45,096 bases of DNA, from positions 1 through 45,096 of the forward strand of contig NZ_KE557290.1 in the NCBI RefSeq assembly GCF_000442255.1. Direction: 5' to 3'. The notes under the pieces were generated by a model. That model made no database searches and was not told where the DNA came from. It saw nothing but the letters and a program-made list of their open reading frames with translations. The translations under genes were made by a program, and so were the position numbers. Shown here one piece after another: positions 41,711 through 45,096 of the stretch (the first letter of the stretch is position 1; each line of letters opens with the position of its first letter). Origin of the DNA: Salipiger mucosus DSM 16094. GTDB taxonomy: Bacteria; Pseudomonadota; Alphaproteobacteria; Rhodobacterales; Rhodobacteraceae.

Positions 41711-43912
41711 ATGATAGAGCTCGACGTTTCGTTCACTCGTGTTAAACGGGTAAAGGTCAAGCAACGTGCCCACCAAACCTGGAGCGATACTTTGAACAAC
41801 ATTAAGAGCTTTCGAAGTGGTGGTCTGGAAGCTACTGCACCTTCGGGCGATCTCGTCGATCTGAGTGCGCTGATTGGCGCTCTCTGGCGAGGCAAGATTG
41901 TTATCGTTGTCGCTATTCTGGTCGCCATCTCAGGTGCCAGTTTCTATGCGTTCGGCGTGGCTACACCGGTGTACCGATCAACGGCTGTCGTCATGCTGAA
42001 CAATCGTGAAGAACAGGTAGTCGACTTGGGCAACGTGCTCGGAGGACTTGCCTCAGATGACGACGTGGTCAATACTGAGGTAGAAATCCTTCAGAGCCGC
42101 ATCCTACTTGGAAAAGTAGTTGAAGAACTCGACTTAACTCGGGATCCGGAGTTCAATTCTTCCCTCCGTTCGCCCAGCACTATCGCTCAGATCAAGGCTC
42201 AAGTGAAAGGGATGCTACTTCCCTCTTCCCCAGCTCCCGCGCCGAGTAACACACGACAGACGCAGGCTACGATCGATGCGCTTTTGGAAAGCTTGACTAT
42301 TCGTAATGTACCGGACAGTCTCGTTTTTCAGGTTACCGTGGAAACCACCTCTGCAGAGAAATCTGCGCGAATTGCCGACACGCTCGTGGACCTTTACATT
42401 CTCAATCAGCTTGAGGTGAAGTTCGAAGCCACGGAACAGGCCACGACATGGCTTACCGAGCGCGTCACCGATCTTCAAGTCGAGCTCGAAGAGGCCGAAG
42501 AGCGAGTCAAAGAATTTCGCGCTAGTACATCGCTCGTTAGCCAGGAGCAGTTGGAAGGGCTTGAGGTTCAGGTCAAGGACATGCGCGAGCGGATCGAAAA
42601 TACCCGTTCTGACCAGGAGGTCGCACAAGCTCGCCTGGCATCCATCCGCGCTGCCGAGACGCCACAGGAGAAGGCAGAGCTTACGGGCGATCGACAGCTT
42701 CAGGGGTTGTTGCCTCGGATCGAAAATCCTGACGTCGCGGATAGCTTCGAGGCACGGGTCTCTCAGATCGAGGCCCGGATCCAGGCGGATATCGCGCGCG
42801 ACGAGGCTCAAATTTCTTCCCTGCAGGACTCCCTCGCCACGCTTGAGGAGCAGATTGACCAGCAGAGCGAAGACCTGATCGAACTGCAGCAGCTGTCTCG
42901 CGAAGCCGAGGCAAGCCGTCTGCTTTACGAGTATTTTCTAGCGCGTCTCAAAGAGACTTCGGCACAGCAAGGCGTCCAACAAGCAGACAGCCGCATGATC
43001 TCGCCAGCGGTAGTGCCTGCTGCAGCATTCGCGCCGCGCAAATCTCTTATCCTCGCATTGTCTGTCATTTTAGGGCTTATGGTCGGAGCCGCCTTCGTGT
43101 TGATACGAGAGGCCCGCAACCGGGCTTTCCGCAACGCAACGCAACTCGAAGCAGCAACCGGATACGCCACCATCGGCCAACTACCGCTCATTCCGGCACG
43201 GCGACGCAAGGACGCCATCACCTATCTCAAGGACAAGCCTTCCTCGGCTGCGGCAGAGGCAATCCGCAACCTGCGCACCTCGGTCATGCTGTCCAACGTG
43301 GACACGCCACCCAAGGTTATCATGACTTCCTCGGCTGTCTCCGGCGAGGGCAAGACCACAGTGGCCTTGTCCTTAGCTCTCAACTTCTCCACGATGGGCA
43401 AAAAGGTACTGTTGATCGAGGGTGACATCCGGCGCCGGGTCTTCGGGCAGTACCTGCAGGAGGACCAGACCGAGGGGATCGTTTCGGTACTTACAGGCAC
43501 GAAGAGTTTCGACGACGTGGTGGTCCACAGCGAGTTGCTCGGAGCCGACGTGCTTCTGGGTGACAAGGGGCAGAGTAACGCTGCCGATATTTTTTCGTCC
43601 GAGCGTTTCGCCAATCTCTTGGCGGACCTTCGGGGTTCCTACGATGTGATCATTGTCGACACGCCGCCGGTGCTCATCGTTCCCGACGCCCGTGTGATCG
43701 CTCAAAACGTTGATGCAACAGTGTTCATCGTGAAGTGGGACCGTACGGAGAAGGATCAAGTGGTCGCTGCGCTGCGCGAGTTTGAAAGCGTCGGCAAGCC
43801 GGTGAGCGGACTTGTACTGAATCAGATCAGTCCGAAAGGTATGAAACGCTATGGCTATGGCAATAGCTATGGTCCGTATTCAGCCTATGGATCAAAATAC
43901 TATGTCAACTGA
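41711..43912 (+). CDS. wzc: Wzc/ExoP-like polysaccharide co-polymerase tyrosine kinase
   Basis: Up to 733 aa. An in-frame TTG at 41792 with GGAG 7 nt upstream gives a more usual start (NNIKSFRSGG). Wzz domain with two TM helices (about 62-82 and 440-460) and a long periplasmic coiled coil (about 230-420). The cytoplasmic BY-kinase has Walker A SAVSGEGKTT (about 541-550), Walker A' VLLIEGDIRRR (Glu in place of the usual first Asp) and Walker B VIIVDTPPVLI. A Tyr-rich tail YGYGNSYGPYSAYGSKYYVN (eight Tyr) is the autophosphorylation cluster. Controls chain length and export with Wza, whose gene lies convergent at 43996. DNA after about 42.6 kb returns to higher GC. Confidence 0.93.
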   Translation: MIELDVSFTRVKRVKVKQRAHQTWSDTLNNIKSFRSGGLEATAPSGDLVDLSALIGALWRGKIVIVVAILVAISGASFYAFGVATPVYRSTAVVMLNNREEQVVDLGNVLGGLASDDDVVNTEVEILQSRILLGKVVEELDLTRDPEFNSSLRSPSTIAQIKAQVKGMLLPSSPAPAPSNTRQTQATIDALLESLTIRNVPDSLVFQVTVETTSAEKSARIADTLVDLYILNQLEVKFEATEQATTWLTERVTDLQVELEEAEERVKEFRASTSLVSQEQLEGLEVQVKDMRERIENTRSDQEVAQARLASIRAAETPQEKAELTGDRQLQGLLPRIENPDVADSFEARVSQIEARIQADIARDEAQISSLQDSLATLEEQIDQQSEDLIELQQLSREAEASRLLYEYFLARLKETSAQQGVQQADSRMISPAVVPAAAFAPRKSLILALSVILGLMVGAAFVLIREARNRAFRNATQLEAATGYATIGQLPLIPARRRKDAITYLKDKPSSAAAEAIRNLRTSVMLSNVDTPPKVIMTSSAVSGEGKTTVALSLALNFSTMGKKVLLIEGDIRRRVFGQYLQEDQTEGIVSVLTGTKSFDDVVVHSELLGADVLLGDKGQSNAADIFSSERFANLLADLRGSYDVIIVDTPPVLIVPDARVIAQNVDATVFIVKWDRTEKDQVVAALREFESVGKPVSGLVLNQISPKGMKRYGYGNSYGPYSAYGSKYYVN

Positions 43913-43935
43913 TGCATCCACCGGCACCTACCCCC

Positions 43936-43971
43936 AGAAGGCCCAGTCGAGTCGTTCCGATTGGGCCTTCT
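43936..43971. terminator. Bidirectional hairpin between wzc and wza
   Basis: Perfect 10-bp stem (43936-43945 / 43962-43971) in the short gap between the convergent wzc and wza genes. No T-run, but the position suits a shared terminator. Confidence 0.6.
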
Positions 43972-43995
43972 ACTGCTGTCGACTTACCTCGGCAA

Positions 43996-45096
43996 TCAGT
44001 TCGTCGCCGCACTCGCCGCTGAGGTGATCAGCGAGGGGGTGATCTGGGAAATCACGCGGCCCCAGCGCGTCACGGGCTGCTCGGCCACGAAGATCACGTC
44101 ATTCGGCCGCAGCTCGAAGCGCGTTGCCAGCATGAAGTTCGTCGCGTCGCGGGCGTCGAGTTGCCAAGCCGTCACGGCCCCGAACTCGCGCGGATCGGGC
44201 GAGCCGCGCAGCACGTAGATCTCGCGCACGTTGCCCGTTTCCGTCGGTACGCCGCCGTTGCTGTAGAGCGCATCCGCCAGCGAGGCGGTCTTGCCGAAGG
44301 GCAGCGGGTAGCGAGCCTGGCTGTCGACCTCGCCGGTCAGGTAGACATAGTCGCGGTCGACCGAGTCCAGCTCGAGCCGGGTCATGTAGTTGTCCCGTGC
44401 CTCGCCCAGGGCGTTGCGCCGGATCGACATCTCCGAGTTCAGCTCGTTCAGAGCGGCGACGCGCGATGCCTGCCGGAATTCCGAGATGCGGATCTGCTGC
44501 TCGAAGTAGGCCTGCGCCAGGTCGAGCTCGTAGGCGGTGTCCACGAAGACGCTGTCGCCGTCGACCAGCTGGATGCGGCGCAGCCCGTTGTTGGAATAGA
44601 GATCGCGCAGCGGCACCTGGTAGAGCGTGCCGTCGCGGTAGATCCGCACCGAGGCATAGTCCTGGTCCTCGACGGTGATGCCGCCCGCGGCGCTCAGCGC
44701 CTCGTCGAGGTAGAGCGGCGTCAGCGTGATCGGCGCCACGGTCGGCTGCGTGACCGCCCCGCCGATGGAGACCTTCTTGGAATTGAACTCTGCGATCTCG
44801 AGGCTGAAGGTCGGGTCGATCTGGTTTTCCACCAGCCGCTGGAACAGCTCGGCCTCGGCCTCTTCCAGCGTCATGCCGGAGACCTGCACGCGGCCCACGT
44901 TGGGGATCGAGATCGTGCCGTCGTCCTGCACGGTATATCCCTGCCGGCTGTTCGACGCGGCAAGAAGCCCGGTCAGCTGCTCGACGGTCGAACCGGTCTG
45001 CGGCGTGGCCAGCAGGACGACATCGCCGATGCCCACGCGGTAGGGCCCGGGCGAGACCGGCGGCGGCAGCCGCGTCTCGAGCCCGCCGGGCCGGGC
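43996..45096 (-). CDS. wza: Wza-like polysaccharide export lipoprotein, main part (continues at 395-1)
   Basis: This part continues the gene whose 5' end lies at 1-395; bases 44963-45096 are the same DNA as 1-134. It holds the Poly_export domain (DDGTISIPNVGRVQVSGMTL) and SLBB-type repeats (KKVSIGGAVTQPTVAPITLT, DYVYLTGEVDSQARYPLPFG), a helical segment with a heptad pattern (FEQQIRISEFRQASRVAALN), and a C-terminal ELRPNDVIFVAEQPVTRWGR ending in a helix that would cross the outer membrane. The complete protein is 453 aa. It is very GC-rich, unlike the neighbouring AT-rich EPS genes. It forms the outer-membrane exit pore for the polymer. Confidence 0.92.
   Translation of the reverse strand, partial: ARPGGLETRLPPPVSPGPYRVGIGDVVLLATPQTGSTVEQLTGLLAASNSRQGYTVQDDGTISIPNVGRVQVSGMTLEEAEAELFQRLVENQIDPTFSLEIAEFNSKKVSIGGAVTQPTVAPITLTPLYLDEALSAAGGITVEDQDYASVRIYRDGTLYQVPLRDLYSNNGLRRIQLVDGDSVFVDTAYELDLAQAYFEQQIRISEFRQASRVAALNELNSEMSIRRNALGEARDNYMTRLELDSVDRDYVYLTGEVDSQARYPLPFGKTASLADALYSNGGVPTETGNVREIYVLRGSPDPREFGAVTAWQLDARDATNFMLATRFELRPNDVIFVAEQPVTRWGRVISQITPSLITSAASAATN

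Overview
The window is one complete circular plasmid, opened inside a gene. Bases 44963-45096 repeat bases 1-134 exactly, so the replicon is 44,962 bp. The high GC content, a RepA-family iteron replicon, an H-NS/HvrA-type protein and the alphaproteobacterial style of the cellulose and Yjb genes point to a marine Rhodobacteraceae (Roseobacter-group) host. That host assignment is inference. No tRNA, rRNA, CRISPR array or transposase was seen.

Backbone, about 4.0-17.5 kb: a membrane-anchored SNase-like nuclease, a serine recombinase, the origin (DnaA box plus eight 19-bp iterons), repA, remnants of other RepA replicons, an H-NS family gene, a mobilisation block (candidate oriT, mobC-like gene, relaxase with an apparent frameshift, two small ORFs), a second serine recombinase with dyad sites, an HUH protein resembling a rolling-circle Rep, several small paralogous proteins, a zinc-ribbon protein, and a parA/partner pair behind a dense GGTA/TACC repeat array.

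Cargo is almost entirely extracellular polysaccharide. (1) 17.7-18.4 kb: an ExoY/WbaP-like initiating sugar-phosphate transferase. (2) 18.6-26.4 kb: a tightly coupled cellulose operon bcsN-bcsA-bcsB-bcsZ-TPR in which all four junctions fit ATGA overlaps. Its BcsA has a PilZ domain that appears to have lost the c-di-GMP signature residues. (3) 26.4-27.5 kb: a 42-aa membrane peptide and a rhomboid protease. (4) 27.8-41.3 kb: a Wzx/Wzy-type cluster with GDP-mannose to GDP-fucose synthesis (manC, gmd, fcl), UDP-glucose dehydrogenase (ugd), three glycosyltransferases, a sulfotransferase, a pyruvyltransferase, flippase and polymerase. The product is probably a sulfated and/or pyruvylated, fucose- and uronate-containing polymer. 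(5) 41.7 kb through the junction to 395: a Wzc-like tyrosine kinase and a convergent Wza-like lipoprotein. (6) 0.5-3.8 kb: a Yjb system (yjbH-yjbF-yjbE), another exopolysaccharide module.

The plasmid is a mosaic. The segment from about 34.2 to 41.7 kb is visibly more AT-rich than the rest. The 3' end of a repA-like gene plus a 142-bp leader occurs twice, directly before manC and before ugd. A repA 5' relic lies downstream of the functional repA. The ugd reading frame carries three single-base insertions that cancel in frame but scramble the catalytic-cysteine motif. The whole looks like a transferable biofilm/attachment plasmid carrying two or three separate matrix polysaccharide systems.
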